Shown: positions 28,881 to 38,085, numbered from the stretch's first letter. The stretch: DNA of 44,212 bases from Hyphomicrobiales bacterium (GCA_017640685.1 JAEPQF010000006.1:5160-49371); one strand, 5' to 3'. Program-made: numbers and translations. Notes: generated from the letters alone by a model not told the origin.

Positions 28881-29852
28881 TCAGGGGTGCCATTTCGAAA
28901 TTAACTTACCTGAATGACGAGCACTAATTAAACCGGTTTGTGACATATTTTGTAAATAAGGCTTTAGATCTAAGCCAAAAAGCCCTGCAATATAAAGGCT
29001 TGCGCGTCCTATGATACCACCAGAGGGTTGAATTTCTTGGGTCCAGTCAATGATGGGGAGATAATTCGGGATCTTTTTGGCTTTTGAAAGCCAGTTCAAT
29101 GCCTGTTCTTCACTGCCAATTTCATCAATCAAGCCATATTGTAAAGCCTGCCGTCCAGAATAAATACTTCCTTCCATGAAGCCTGGGATCTGTGTGGGCT
29201 GAATATTGCGGCGTTTGACAACCAAATCAACAAACCATTTATGGCTGTCAGCAATCATTTTTTGCGTTGAAGAGCGGCCAAATTCATCAAGCGGCTGAAA
29301 AGGAGAGGGAACGGCCTTGAGGTCTCCGCTTTTCATTTCATTCATTTTAACACCAAGCTTATCCATCATATTGGAAACTTCAGCCCATTGCATAATCACA
29401 CCAACAGAACCTGTAATGCTGTTGCTTCGTGCGATAATATGTTCAGCAGCCACACCGGACATATAAGCAGCTGACGTTGCCATCGTTCCAAATAACGCAA
29501 CAACAGGGCGATCCTTCGCAATCCGTCTTAAGTCTTGATAAAGCGCCTCACCACCAGTTGTGGTGCCACCAGGGCTGTTAAAATGAACAATTAAGGCCTT
29601 TACAGATTTATCAGCAGCTATTTTCTTAAGCATTTGGGCTCTGGCTTTATCCTCAAGAATAACACCAGAAACTTCAATCCGAGCGATTTGATCCGCCATA
29701 CCAAGTTTTGCTGCAAATTCCTTATTGAAAGAAACAAGGCTAAAAAGCCCCGCGATGACAGCAAAAATAGCCAGAAATCGCCATAAGACGAGTTTCTTTT
29801 TGAGCTTCCGACGATCGAGGATAAATTCAGGCTGTTCAGACATAGATGCCAA
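28881..29852 (-). CDS. sppA: Signal peptide peptidase SppA, short form
   Basis: A 323-residue membrane serine protease. One N-terminal transmembrane helix lies at about 22-41 after a basic segment. The catalytic dyad is Ser127 (MATSAAYMSG) and Lys179 (SGDLKAVPSP); FNSPGGTTTGGE forms the oxyanion region. The length corresponds to the 36-kDa type, not the 67-kDa duplicated E. coli type. It digests signal peptides left in the membrane. The ATG three codons downstream (29843) is an alternative start. It precedes ihfB by 40 bases and is probably in one operon with it. Confidence 0.94.
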   Translation of the reverse strand: MASMSEQPEFILDRRKLKKKLVLWRFLAIFAVIAGLFSLVSFNKEFAAKLGMADQIARIEVSGVILEDKARAQMLKKIAADKSVKALIVHFNSPGGTTTGGEALYQDLRRIAKDRPVVALFGTMATSAAYMSGVAAEHIIARSNSITGSVGVIMQWAEVSNMMDKLGVKMNEMKSGDLKAVPSPFQPLDEFGRSSTQKMIADSHKWFVDLVVKRRNIQPTQIPGFMEGSIYSGRQALQYGLIDEIGSEEQALNWLSKAKKIPNYLPIIDWTQEIQPSGGIIGRASLYIAGLFGLDLKPYLQNMSQTGLISARHSGKLISKWHP

Positions 29853-30077
29853 ACTCTCTCAGTTGCATTAATGAGGATTAATTTGCGGCTCATAGTAAGG
29901 CAAATCACCCGAGAGGTGCAACAACTACCTAATAATATTAGTAAAAAATGACTTTAAAGTGAAGAATATTACCCAAACGACCTAAAAAGCCACCACTTGC
30001 AGGTAACCCAAAGCACAAAAAAGCATCGCCATTTTGCAAACGGCAGCACTTTTAATTTTATTGTAATCTCAACATCC

Positions 30078-30266
30078 AAAGAAGGAGCTCAGCCCTTTCT
30101 TGTCCTCCAGTTGCCCACTTCGGGCAATGGGATGTGGCGAAGCGTCAGCGTAGCCCGATGCACAAGATCAGCCCGAACGGAGTGGAGCGAGTACGGGATA
30201 AGCTGATCGCAAAAAAACATCGCACCTCGTAGGCCCATGAGCCTTAGCTCATGGAATAGCCGTGAA
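30078..30266 (+). repeat. Type II multi-hairpin repeat carrying a type III insert
   Basis: Framework blocks seen: GAAGGAG (30080), GATGTGGCGAAGCG (30131-30144), GCGTAGCCCG (30148-30157), GCACCTCGTAGGC (30222-30234) and AATAGCCGTGAAAGA (30255-30269). Hairpin A is TTGCCC/GGGCAA (30111-30126), hairpin C is CCATGAGC/GCTCATGG (30235-30254). Hairpin B (GATG...CATC) is interrupted by the type III element at 30160-30217. The gap to the right holds type I copies. Confidence 0.8.
30160..30217 (+). repeat. Type III hairpin element inside a type II repeat
   Basis: A 58-base unit with stem GATCAGC/GCTGATC, inner stem CCG/CGG, loop AACGGAGTGGAGCGAGTA and a terminal GCAAAAAAA. A second copy at 38363-38419 differs at paired positions that keep both stems intact. 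Confidence 0.75.
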
Positions 30267-30285
30267 AGATTAATACGTCTGCCAT

Positions 30286-30380
30286 ACCGGTTGCATCGTA
30301 AGAGGTCTGAAGGCGCATTACGCGCGGGTTACAAGTGGGCAACCTGAAGGTGCATAAAAAAAGAGCATCTGAAGCATAAA
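30286..30380 (+). repeat. Nested or degenerate type I repeats
   Basis: A left arm GGTTGC lies at 30289-30294, a fuller copy at 30322-30356 (GGGTTACAAGTGGGCAACC, then TGAAGGTGCA), and a right arm GAGCATCTGAAGCA at 30364-30377. The order left arm, full copy, right arm again suggests insertion of one copy into another. Confidence 0.65.
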
Positions 30381-30476
30381 AATGCTTTGTGATAATTCAC
30401 ACATTTATTCTTTTCGCAATCTCCTATTGTCAAATCATCAACAGCGCGGGGCAATAAAGCGAAGCGCAACTAAACA

Positions 30477-30520
30477 GCGCGGTTGCAAGTGGGCAACCTA
30501 AAGCGCCATTAAGAGAGAGA
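30477..30520 (+). repeat. Type I hairpin repeat abutting a gene start
   Basis: GCGC plus GGTTGC, AAGTG loop, GGCAACC, TAAA linker, GCGC (30477-30504): both the inner and the four-base outer stems pair. The tail CATTAAGAGAGAGATAGAG reaches to eight bases before the ATG at 30528, so the repeat tail may supply its ribosome-binding site. Confidence 0.8.
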
Positions 30521-30527
30521 TAGAGAA

Positions 30528-30797
30528 ATGAACACTTTAAAAACAATGATCATCAGCGCAATCGCAGTTCTAACAATCAGTTTCACAGCACTAACCGCTT
30601 CAGCAAGCGACGCCAATGCAGGTGGATGGAAAAAACACTACTACGGGCACAACCACTATTACGGCCATAACTATGGTTACAAATATAAGCGCGGTTACTA
30701 TGGCAAGAAATTCTACAAAAGAGGCCACTTTAAATTTAAGAAGTTCAACAAGGGCCGTAAATTCCGCAGAAACTTCCGTCGTAACTTCCGCCGCTAA
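30528..30797 (+). CDS. Small secreted His/Tyr/Lys/Arg-rich protein
   Basis: An 89-residue protein with a clear Sec signal peptide (about 1-26, ending TASASDANA) and a mature part made almost only of Gly, His, Tyr, Lys, Arg, Phe and Asn, including YYGHNHYYGHNYGYKY and a C-terminal repeat of RRNF (FRRNFRRNFRR). The net charge is strongly positive. I recognise no family; such proteins could bind DNA, polysaccharide, metal or the outer membrane. An intrinsic terminator follows, so it is transcribed alone. Its ribosome-binding region overlaps a type I repeat tail. Confidence 0.7.
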   Translation: MNTLKTMIISAIAVLTISFTALTASASDANAGGWKKHYYGHNHYYGHNYGYKYKRGYYGKKFYKRGHFKFKKFNKGRKFRRNFRRNFRR

Positions 30798-30825
30798 TTG
30801 AGTTAAGAACAAACGACAATAAAAC

Positions 30826-30856
30826 AAAAAACCGGTCTCGAAAGGGACCGGTTTTT
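30826..30856. terminator. Intrinsic terminator after the secreted basic protein
   Basis: AAAAACCGGTC (30826-30836) pairs perfectly with GACCGGTTTTT (30846-30856) around a nine-base loop, ending in a T-run. The A-run on the left would serve the minus strand too. Confidence 0.9.
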
Positions 30857-30884
30857 ATTATTTGAATAAATCAAAACCATCTAG

Positions 30885-31034
30885 ACGAAGAAGGCGTACC
30901 CCCCAATTAGTTGAGAGCGAAAAACGTAGGCCTCTGCGCGTTTGTTGATGGGCAACCTGAAGTGCAAATTATAGAGGCCGTCAGCGCTTAGCGCTGCACC
31001 TCGTAGGGCGGCAGCTTCGCTGCCTTTGCCCGTG
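30885..31034 (+). repeat. Type II multi-hairpin repeat interrupted by a type I repeat
   Basis: Begins GACGAAGAAGGCGTA. Hairpin GGCCTCT/AGAGGCC (30929-30935 and 30973-30979) has a type I copy in its loop. Then follow hairpin B CAGCGC/GCGCTG (30982-30996), the block GCACCTCGTAGG, hairpin C GGCAGC/GCTGCC (31010-31024) and the end block GCCCGTGAGAGAA. The element ends about 15 bases from the dnaJ stop. Confidence 0.75.
30936..30965 (+). repeat. Type I repeat inside a type II hairpin
   Basis: GCGCGTTTG, loop TTGATG, GGCAACCTGAAGTGC. The left arm has one change that weakens the stem. It sits in the loop of the type II stem GGCCTCT/AGAGGCC. Confidence 0.65.
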
Positions 31035-31049
31035 AGAGAAAACAAACTT

Positions 31050-32207
31050 TTAATCCGAAGATTTATCGAAAAAGTCTTTCACCTTTGCGAAAAAGCTTGT
31101 TGACTCTGGGTTGGTGTCATCACTCGAGGCTTTTTCAAAATCTTTCAAAAGATCTTTCTGACGACGTGACAGATTTTTAGGTGTCTCAACTTCAACCTGA
31201 ACATACATATCTCCAGAAGCTTTTGAGCGCAGTACCGGCATGCCTTTACCCTTGAGGCGGAATTGCTTCGCGGTAGATGTTCCTTCAGGAATTTTCATGC
31301 GTGTGCGTTCACCGTTGACAGTTGGAACTTCAATTTGCCCGCCAAGTGCGGCAGTAATCATAGAGATTGGTACTTTACAAAAAATATCAGCACCATCACG
31401 GCTGAAGATTTCATGTGGTTCAATGGTGAGAAAAATATAAAGATCACCGGAAGGACCACCACGAAGGCCAGCTTCACCCTCACCAGCTAAGCGAATACGT
31501 GTGCCATCCTCAACACCTGCTGGAATGTTGACACTTAAAACCCGCTCTTTTGTAATGCGGCCAGTGCCAGAGCAATCATGACAAGGGTCGGCAATGATTT
31601 CCCCGCGGCCATGACAAACCGGACATGTGCGCTCTATGGTGAAAAAACCTTGGCTTGCGCGCACCTTTCCAAGACCGCCACAAGAAGAACAAACACTAGG
31701 TGTTGTTCCTTTTTTCGCGCCAGTTCCGTTACAGGTTTCACAGGTTACAGAACTAGGCACGGTAATCTCAGCTGTTTTGCCTTCAAAGGCATCTTTGAGG
31801 GAAATTTCCATATTATAGCGCAAATCAGAACCGCGCTCTTGGCCATTGCGTGTCTTTTGGCGCCTCGCTCCACCGCCGCCAGCGCCCATAAAGTCGCCAA
31901 ATAAATCGTCAAAAATATCAGACATAGACGCGCCAAAATCGCTATCAAACCCGGCACCACCACCAGGCCCATAACCACCGCCATCAAAAGCTGCATGCCC
32001 AAGCTGATTGTAAGCCGCGCGTTTTTGGGGGTCTTTTAAAATCTCATAAGCTTCATTAACTTCTTTGAACTTAATTTCAGCTTCTTCGTCACCTGGGTTG
32101 CGGTCAGGGTGAAGTTCTTTAGCAAGCTTTCTAAAAGCTGATTTTAATTGCTTTTCGTCGGCATCACGGTCAACACCTAAGACTTCATAATAATCACGCT
32201 TTGCCAT
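31050..32207 (-). CDS. dnaJ: Chaperone DnaJ (Hsp40)
   Basis: A 385-residue co-chaperone. The J domain has HPD at 33-35 (LHPDRNPGD); a Gly-rich linker follows ([12 protein letters not shown]), then four zinc-binding repeats [24 protein letters not shown] and CHDCSGTG, and the C-terminal substrate-binding domains. It stimulates DnaK, encoded 298 bases upstream on the same strand. That gap is filled with type I repeats and the dnaK terminator, so the dnaK-dnaJ operon has probably been partly uncoupled. Confidence 0.97.
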   Translation of the reverse strand: MAKRDYYEVLGVDRDADEKQLKSAFRKLAKELHPDRNPGDEEAEIKFKEVNEAYEILKDPQKRAAYNQLGHAAFDGGGYGPGGGAGFDSDFGASMSDIFDDLFGDFMGAGGGGARRQKTRNGQERGSDLRYNMEISLKDAFEGKTAEITVPSSVTCETCNGTGAKKGTTPSVCSSCGGLGKVRASQGFFTIERTCPVCHGRGEIIADPCHDCSGTGRITKERVLSVNIPAGVEDGTRIRLAGEGEAGLRGGPSGDLYIFLTIEPHEIFSRDGADIFCKVPISMITAALGGQIEVPTVNGERTRMKIPEGTSTAKQFRLKGKGMPVLRSKASGDMYVQVEVETPKNLSRRQKDLLKDFEKASSDDTNPESTSFFAKVKDFFDKSSD

Positions 32208-32324
32208 TTAGCTTTGCCTCTACTAAATTCTTTGATCTATCCATCTCAGGTTTTATCAATATTCTATAACGTATCGATCAAAAGTATAGAACCCGGTTTA
32301 GGGATATGTGCAAATACTTTTCTA

Positions 32325-32352
32325 TGCGGATGCTCTGTGGGCATCTGAAGCA
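32325..32352 (+). repeat. Type I hairpin repeat between dnaK and dnaJ
   Basis: TGC, GGATGC, loop TCTGTG, GGCATCT, GAA, GCA: both inner and outer stems pair, and the flanks extend the outer stem to TATGC/GCATA. A degenerate right arm CATCTAGAGCA follows at 32362-32372. Confidence 0.85.
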
Positions 32353-32383
32353 TAAAAAAGTCATCTAGAGCACAATTAACAAG

Positions 32384-32445
32384 TGCGGATGCTTTTTTTG
32401 CGGATGCTTTGTGGGCATCTGAAGCATAAAAAAGGCATCTGAAGC
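32384..32445 (+). repeat. Type I repeat nested in a type I repeat
   Basis: Outer left arm TGCGGATGC (32384-32392), a full inner copy at 32399-32426 with stem GGATGC/GGCATCT, an A-run, then the outer right arm GGCATCTGAAGCA (32433-32445) with the tail CAACTAAAAAAG. The inner copy therefore occupies the apical loop of the outer one. Confidence 0.85.
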
Positions 32446-32449
32446 ACAA

Positions 32450-32482
32450 CTAAAAAAGAATCCCGCCGGAAAATTCCGGCGG
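32450..32482 (-). terminator. Intrinsic terminator after dnaK
   Basis: On the minus strand CCGCCGGAA and TTCCGGCGG (32474-32482 and 32463-32471) form a GC-rich hairpin, followed by GATTC and a T-run at 32456-32450. It lies 23 bases after the dnaK stop, so dnaJ expression needs read-through or its own promoter. Confidence 0.85.
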
Positions 32483-32505
32483 AACATAATGTACATAAAA
32501 CTCAG

Positions 32506-34443
32506 TTAAGCAGATTTTTTATCTTCTGAGTCATCGTCTTTCACTTCTTCAAAATCAGCGTCAACAATGTCGTCATCATTTCGTTGATCAGCATCAGCGC
32601 TTGGGTCATAGCTATCATCTGGAGCTGCATCATCAGGATTTGCATCCTTGTACATAGCTTCACCAAGCTTCATAGCAGCTTGTGCCAAAGCTTCAGATTT
32701 TGAATTGATGGCATCAATGTCATCACCTTCAACAGCTTCTTTCAACTCTTCCAATGCAATGCCGATGGTTTCTTTATCTTCTTCACCAACCTTTTCGGCA
32801 AATTCTTCTAAGCTTTTCTCAGTTGAATGAATTCTAGCTTCTGCTTGGTTCTTCGCATCAACAAGTTCCGCGCGCTTGCGGTCTTCTTCAGCATGAGATT
32901 CGGCGTCTTTCACCATCTGATCAATGTCAGCATCCGATAAACCACCAGAGGCTTGAATGCGAATTGAGTGCTCTTTACCAGTGGCTTTATCCTGCGCTGC
33001 AACGTTTACAAGACCGTTCGCGTCAATGTCAAAAGTCACTTCAATTTGAGGCATGCCGCTAGGTGCAGGTGGAATGCCAACCAAGTTAAATTGGCCAAGC
33101 AATTTATTATCCATCGCCATTTCACGCTCACCTTGGAACACTCTAATGGTCACAGCATCTTGATTGTCTTCTGCAGTCGAAAAGATCTGGCTCTTCTTAG
33201 TTGGAATTGTTGTATTGCGATCAATCAAACGAGTGAAACGACCACCCTTTGTCTCAATACCAAGTGAAAGTGGAGTTACATCAAGAAGAAGAACATCTTT
33301 CACATCACCCTGAAGAACGCCGCCCTGAATAGCAGCACCCATCGCCACCACTTCGTCAGGGTTCACACCTTTATTCGGCTCTTTGCCAAAGAATGATTTT
33401 ACAGTCTCAGTGATCTTCGGCATCCGTGTCATGCCACCAACAAGAACGATCTCATCAATATCACCTGCCTTTAGGCCAGCGTCTTTCAGAGCATTTTCCA
33501 TTGGAGCAATGGTGCGTTTCACCAAATCTTCAACCAAAGTTTCAAGCTTAGACCGAGTTAATTTCATAGTCAGGTGTTTCGGGCCTGATTGGTCAGCTGT
33601 GATAAAAGGAAGGTTAATCTCTGTTTGCGTTGCTGATGAAAGCTCAATTTTAGCTTTTTCAGCAGCTTCTTTCAAACGTTGTAGTGCCAATTTGTCGCTG
33701 CGAAGGTCAATCGAATTTTCTTTCTTAAACTCTTCTGCCAAGTAATCAACAAGGCGCATATCAAAGTCTTCACCACCAAGGAATGTGTCACCATTGGTTG
33801 ATTTCACTTCAAAAACACCGTCACCAATCTCAAGGATAGAAACGTCAAAAGTACCACCACCAAGGTCATAAACAGCAATCGTTGCACCTTCATTACGATC
33901 AAGGCCATAAGCAAGGGCAGCAGCCGTTGGCTCATTGATGATCCGTAAAACTTCAAGGCCAGCGATTTTACCAGCGTCTTTAGTCGCTTGGCGTTGGGCA
34001 TCATTAAAGTAAGCCGGCACAGTAATCACAGCTTGTGTCACATCTGAGCCAAGATAACTCTCAGCTGTTTCTTTCATTTTTTGCAAAATAAACGCAGAAA
34101 CTTGAGAAGGAGAATATTGTTTGCCCTGCGCCTCAACCCAGGCATCACCATTGTCTGCCTTTATAATGCTGTAAGGCACAAGCTTTTGGTCTTTCTTAAC
34201 AGTCGGGTCATCAAACCGGCGACCAATAAGACGCTTAATTGCAAATAATGTATTTTCTGGGTTGGTTACCGCCTGACGTTTTGCCGGTAGACCTACCAGA
34301 CGTTCGTCATCATCGGTAAACGCGACCATAGATGGCGTCGTGCGCACACCTTCTGCATTTTCAATTACTTTTGGAGCAGAACCATCCATAACAGATACAC
34401 AACTGTTGGTGGTTCCTAAATCAATTCCGATAACTTTCGACAT
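32506..34443 (-). CDS. dnaK: Chaperone DnaK (Hsp70)
   Basis: A 645-residue Hsp70. The ATPase domain has [11 protein letters not shown] at the N-terminus, [15 protein letters not shown] and [12 protein letters not shown]; the substrate-binding domain includes [14 protein letters not shown]; the lid ends in an acidic [12 protein letters not shown]-type tail. I chose ATG 34443 (MSKVIGID), eight bases after GAAGG; an ATG at 34458 overlaps that ribosome-binding site. It folds proteins with DnaJ and GrpE and controls sigma-32. Confidence 0.98.
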   Translation of the reverse strand: MSKVIGIDLGTTNSCVSVMDGSAPKVIENAEGVRTTPSMVAFTDDDERLVGLPAKRQAVTNPENTLFAIKRLIGRRFDDPTVKKDQKLVPYSIIKADNGDAWVEAQGKQYSPSQVSAFILQKMKETAESYLGSDVTQAVITVPAYFNDAQRQATKDAGKIAGLEVLRIINEPTAAALAYGLDRNEGATIAVYDLGGGTFDVSILEIGDGVFEVKSTNGDTFLGGEDFDMRLVDYLAEEFKKENSIDLRSDKLALQRLKEAAEKAKIELSSATQTEINLPFITADQSGPKHLTMKLTRSKLETLVEDLVKRTIAPMENALKDAGLKAGDIDEIVLVGGMTRMPKITETVKSFFGKEPNKGVNPDEVVAMGAAIQGGVLQGDVKDVLLLDVTPLSLGIETKGGRFTRLIDRNTTIPTKKSQIFSTAEDNQDAVTIRVFQGEREMAMDNKLLGQFNLVGIPPAPSGMPQIEVTFDIDANGLVNVAAQDKATGKEHSIRIQASGGLSDADIDQMVKDAESHAEEDRKRAELVDAKNQAEARIHSTEKSLEEFAEKVGEEDKETIGIALEELKEAVEGDDIDAINSKSEALAQAAMKLGEAMYKDANPDDAAPDDSYDPSADADQRNDDDIVDADFEEVKDDDSEDKKSA

Positions 34444-34473
34444 TTCCTTTGCCTTCATATTTTATAACAAACC

Positions 34474-34504
34474 GAAATGAACAAATTGACCTGTCTCAAG
34501 AGAC
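34474..34504 (-). promoter_or_regulatory. Possible heat-shock (sigma-32) promoter of dnaK
   Basis: On the minus strand CTTGAGA (34500-34494) resembles the alphaproteobacterial sigma-32 -35 element, and CATTTC (34479-34474) about 17 bases on is a weak -10. The -35 element overlaps a small dyad GTCTC/GAGAC. The -10 match is poor, so this is tentative. Confidence 0.3.
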
Positions 34505-35020
34505 CTTAAATATTCAAAAAATAAGGAGCAGAAGAAGACTAAAAAGGTCAATCTTTCTAAACGCGGTTTCTTAAAATTTGCTATTCCGCATCATTAAGCT
34601 TCACAAGCATCATTTTGCTTAAATAGCAGTGCCTGATAGCTTGTATATAGGTAGCTAGCCCAAGTACGACAAGTATTTGTTACTGAAAAATGTGAGTAAA
34701 TATTGGCCAAACAAATATCTGCCAGTTGGCTTTAAAACCTGAATGACAAGGGAATAAGCAAATTTATGCGATCTGACAAGTATGAAATGAACTTTGATTG
34801 AGTTCATTTGAGGAAATTGATTCGAAGACATTAAGAACAATTATTAGCTTTTAAAAATGGAATTTAAAACACAAGCTGCTAAAAGGTATTAAAAACAGTA
34901 AGTTAAGTAAGATTAATTCTTAGTCGTTCACTGCACAGAAATTAGAGTTTAATTAACTTTGGGCAATTACATTAGCTGTTACGAATAAAAATCTATCAAA
35001 TGATTTAAAAGGTTATAGCT
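34505..35020. other. Divergent A+T-rich region dnaK/chemoreceptor
   Basis: About 516 bases with no ORF of coding character and no repeat copies. Several TTAA motifs occur (for example near 34906-34920), but no clear TTAA-N7-TTAA CtrA box. The chemoreceptor promoter must lie here; I could not assign it. Confidence 0.5.
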
Positions 35021-36505
35021 ATGTTCTCACTTTCAAACTCAAACAATGATGCCCAAGCTAAATTAGAAGCTTTAGATAGATCACAAGCTGTGATTGAGTT
35101 TGAGCCTGATGGTACGATCCTGAGAGCAAATGATAATTTTTTAGGGGCAATCGGCTATTCCCTGGAAGAAATAAAAGGCAAACATCACTCAATGTTTGTT
35201 GACCCGGAAGAAGCCAATGGCGCGGAATACCGCCAATTTTGGTCAAACTTGGCAGCAGGTGAGTTTAAATCAACAGAATTTAAACGTGTTGCTAAAGGTG
35301 GTCGTGAAATATGGATTCAAGCATCGTATAACCCAATTTTAGATAAAAGCGGCAAGGTATATAAAGTCGTTAAATTTGCGTCAGATATTACAGCACAAAA
35401 ACAAGAATATGCTGATTTTCTTGGTCAGGTAAATGCGATTAGCCGGTCTCAAGCGGTGATTGAGTTTGATCTTACAGGGACCATTCAAACCGCGAATGAA
35501 AATTTTCTAGGGGCTGTTGGCTATTCACTAGATGAAATCAAAGGTAAACATCACCGGCTATTTATGGACCCAACAGAAGCCAATTCAGCTGCTTATCAAC
35601 AATTTTGGGATGCACTTGCACGCGGCGAATTCCAAGCCGGCGAATATAAACGCGTTGGTAAAGGCGGCAACGAAATCTGGATTCAAGCCAGCTACAATCC
35701 GATTATGGATATGAATGGAAATCCATATAAAGTGGTTAAATTCGCAACGGATAGAACCCAAGCTATTCAAGATCGTATGCGCCGCGAAGAGGCACAAAAG
35801 GAAATTAACAACGGCATTACGGAAATTAGAGATGCTGTAATGAATGCAAGTTCACAAGCAACAGAAGCGGCTTCAGCTTCAGGCCAAACATCACAAAATG
35901 TACAAGCTGTAGCTGGCGGCCTAGAGGAGCTTGCTTCTTCAGTTCAAGAAATTAACCAGCAAGTGACAAATGCACTTGAAATTTCAATGCAAGCTGTATC
36001 TCAAGCAGATAACACTAATACTATTATCTCAGGCCTTGCAACAGCCGCGCAGAAAATTGGTGATGTTGTAAGTCTGATTTCTGAAATTGCTGAGCAAACC
36101 AACCTCCTTGCTTTGAACGCAACAATCGAATCAGCAAGAGCTGGTGAAGCTGGCAAAGGTTTTGCGGTTGTGGCATCTGAGGTGAAATCACTGGCAGGCC
36201 AAACAGCGAACGCAACAGAAGAAATTAGTAATCAGATTGCCATGGTGCAATCGACCACAGAAGAAGCGGTAACAGCCATTCAAACAATCACTGAAACCAT
36301 TGGTAAAATTAATGAAATCTCTTCCATAATTTCAGCCGCCGTTGAAGAGCAATCAGCTGTAACGGGCAATATGTCAGCGAACATGCAAACAGCTGCTGAC
36401 GGTGTGAACGAAATTTCAAGCGGTGTTAGCGAAATCGCCCAAGCAACTGAAATGGTTGATATTGCGACACAACGCGTACAAGAAAGTTCAGCTGCCCTTG
36501 GTTAA
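35021..36505 (+). CDS. Soluble methyl-accepting chemotaxis protein with two PAS domains
   Basis: A 494-residue chemoreceptor without transmembrane helices. Two consecutive PAS domains (about 15-130 and 137-252) are very similar to each other: both contain [29 protein letters not shown] and YKVVKFA. The signalling hairpin tip is [18 protein letters not shown] at about 355-372, continuing [13 protein letters not shown]. Cytoplasmic PAS-MCPs of this kind sense redox, oxygen or internal metabolites, often via flavin or heme, but no cofactor ligand can be named. It would pass signals to CheA/CheW, which are not in the window. It stands alone, ended by a strong terminator. Confidence 0.93.
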   Translation: MFSLSNSNNDAQAKLEALDRSQAVIEFEPDGTILRANDNFLGAIGYSLEEIKGKHHSMFVDPEEANGAEYRQFWSNLAAGEFKSTEFKRVAKGGREIWIQASYNPILDKSGKVYKVVKFASDITAQKQEYADFLGQVNAISRSQAVIEFDLTGTIQTANENFLGAVGYSLDEIKGKHHRLFMDPTEANSAAYQQFWDALARGEFQAGEYKRVGKGGNEIWIQASYNPIMDMNGNPYKVVKFATDRTQAIQDRMRREEAQKEINNGITEIRDAVMNASSQATEAASASGQTSQNVQAVAGGLEELASSVQEINQQVTNALEISMQAVSQADNTNTIISGLATAAQKIGDVVSLISEIAEQTNLLALNATIESARAGEAGKGFAVVASEVKSLAGQTANATEEISNQIAMVQSTTEEAVTAIQTITETIGKINEISSIISAAVEEQSAVTGNMSANMQTAADGVNEISSGVSEIAQATEMVDIATQRVQESSAALG

Positions 36506-36543
36506 ATGGTTTTGGGTTTAGGGAAGACTTAAAATAAATCAGT

Positions 36544-36581
36544 AAAAAGCCATCTCCAAAAAGATTTGGGGATGGCTTTTT
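36544..36581. terminator. Intrinsic terminator after the chemoreceptor
   Basis: AAAAAGCCATC (36544-36554) pairs with GATGGCTTTTT (36571-36581), and CC/GG bases extend the stem toward the loop. A T-run ends the structure. Confidence 0.9.
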
Positions 36582-36860
36582 ATTTGAAGTTATGAGTTTA
36601 TGGAATTGAGTCGCTTGATTTTTTTAAATATAAACGGTTGAGTAAAAATAAATTTGCTCAATAAACAAAAGCCCTCAGGTGTAAAGCGACCTCCCCGTTG
36701 AATGATTTAAGTCATAGAGCTGTTATCCAAAATCATGTTTTTGTCACATGAATGTCAATTTAAATCAGTAAAAACGTCTAATTCCGATGAAAGGTGCCAT
36801 TGTTTTTTATTATGGCTCCCCATATGTATTTAGTGGGTATCTGAAGCATAGAAAAAAGTA

Positions 36861-36952
36861 CGGATGCTTGCGGCGGTTGCTTTTGCGGATGCTACGACGG
36901 TTGCTGGTAGGCAACTGAAGGAGCACTAAAAGAGTGGGCATCTGAAGCACAA
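36861..36952 (+). repeat. Deeply nested type I repeat array
   Basis: Four left arms occur in succession: GGATGC (36862), GGTTGC (36875), GGATGC (36888) and GGTTGC (36899). The last closes as a complete hairpin (GGTTGCTGGTAGGCAACT, tail GGAGCACTAAAAGAG), followed by the right arm GGGCATCTGAAGCAC (36937-36951). This looks like repeated insertion of copies into earlier copies with loss of some right arms. A related right arm, GGGTATCTGAAGCA, stands alone at 36836-36849. Confidence 0.75.
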
Positions 36953-37033
36953 AAAAGTTTAGCGTGATTCTAAAAGGTAAAACTGTCTTGAGATTTATTC
37001 AATAAAGACATTTAGCAATAAGGGCGATCACCG

Positions 37034-38056
37034 ATGGTTTTTAAAAACAAGTTTGACGCTGAAACTAATCAGCAAACGAAAAACCACTTCGCAAAACTTG
37101 GCTCATTGTCAAAGCATTATCTAAGCGGTATTTCTCATATGGCCAATGATCATAAAGCGATTGGTGCCGCACACCATCAGCCGCTAAAAGCGCGATTGCT
37201 GAAAAAAAGGAAGCAATTACAAAGCTATGGCCGAATGGGCAACCTTGAAGTTCGCCTGGCGTCTCGTAAAAAAGAAATCAAAAAAGCACAAAGATTACGC
37301 TATAAAGTTTTCTATAAAGAAATGTCTGCCATTCCTGATATCCAAACCAAAATGAAGCGTAGAGACATCGACGTTTTTGATAAGATTTGCGATCATCTTT
37401 TGGTCCTGGATCATGAATATAACAGTTCGAAATATCCCTTCATTCCAAAATCAAAGATCGTAGCTACATATCGCATTTTGACGGAAGAGATGGCCAAATT
37501 ATCAGGCGGTTTCTATACTCAAAATGAGTTTGATATTGAGCCATTGCTGGCAAGACATAAGATGACACATAAGTTTTTAGAACTAGGTCGTTCTTGTGTC
37601 TTAAAGCCATATAGAAGCAAGCGCTCAGTTGAGCTTTTATGGCGCGGTTTGTGGGCATACATTCAAGAAAACCAAGCGAATGCTATTATCGGCTGTGCGA
37701 GTTTTGAAGGCATTGACCCTAAAGAGCATGCTCTTGCTTTAAGCTTTTTGCATCACCATGCCTCTGCACCAGATGAGTGGAAAGTTAAGGCGCATAAAAA
37801 CCGTTATGTGAATATGAATCTCATGCCAAAAGAAGAGATTGATATGAAAGCAGCTTTAAAAGCGATGCCACCATTGATCAAAGGGTATCTTCGTTTAGGC
37901 GCTTACATCGGTGAAGGTGCTGTGATTGATCACCAGTTTGGTACAACGGACGTTATGATCATTATGCCAACTGAAAATATCAGCGATCGTTATATCAATC
38001 ACTTTAGTGCCCCAGAAGAAAAGAACACAAACCTTTCTGGTACATATTTGAACTAA
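37034..38056 (+). CDS. olsB: L-ornithine N(alpha)-acyltransferase (OlsB)
   Basis: A 340-residue acyltransferase of the GNAT/autoinducer-synthase-like fold. The conserved region starts near residue 69 (GNLEVRLASRKKEIKKAQRLRYKVFY) and includes DKICDHLLVLD, GGFYTQNEFDI, FLELGRSCVLKPYR, IIGCASFEGID, HALALSFLHHH and YLRLGAYIGEGAV. OlsB adds a 3-hydroxyacyl chain from acyl-ACP to ornithine, the first step to ornithine lipids; OlsA then completes the lipid. olsA is not next to it here. The first 65 residues are basic and not typical of the family, so an internal start is possible, but ATG 37034 follows AAGGGCGATCACCG. The gene is flanked by repeat clusters. Confidence 0.88.
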   Translation: MVFKNKFDAETNQQTKNHFAKLGSLSKHYLSGISHMANDHKAIGAAHHQPLKARLLKKRKQLQSYGRMGNLEVRLASRKKEIKKAQRLRYKVFYKEMSAIPDIQTKMKRRDIDVFDKICDHLLVLDHEYNSSKYPFIPKSKIVATYRILTEEMAKLSGGFYTQNEFDIEPLLARHKMTHKFLELGRSCVLKPYRSKRSVELLWRGLWAYIQENQANAIIGCASFEGIDPKEHALALSFLHHHASAPDEWKVKAHKNRYVNMNLMPKEEIDMKAALKAMPPLIKGYLRLGAYIGEGAVIDHQFGTTDVMIIMPTENISDRYINHFSAPEEKNTNLSGTYLN

Positions 38057-38085
38057 AATTTGCGCTGTCTCTCGTACCTAATCTG

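Noticed and set aside
29997-30206. 69-residue plus-strand frame
   Set aside because: It is translated through a type II repeat and has no ribosome-binding site.
34906-34920. CtrA binding site upstream of the chemoreceptor
   Set aside because: The two TTAA half-sites have a six-base rather than seven-base spacer, and such words are frequent in this A+T-rich gap.
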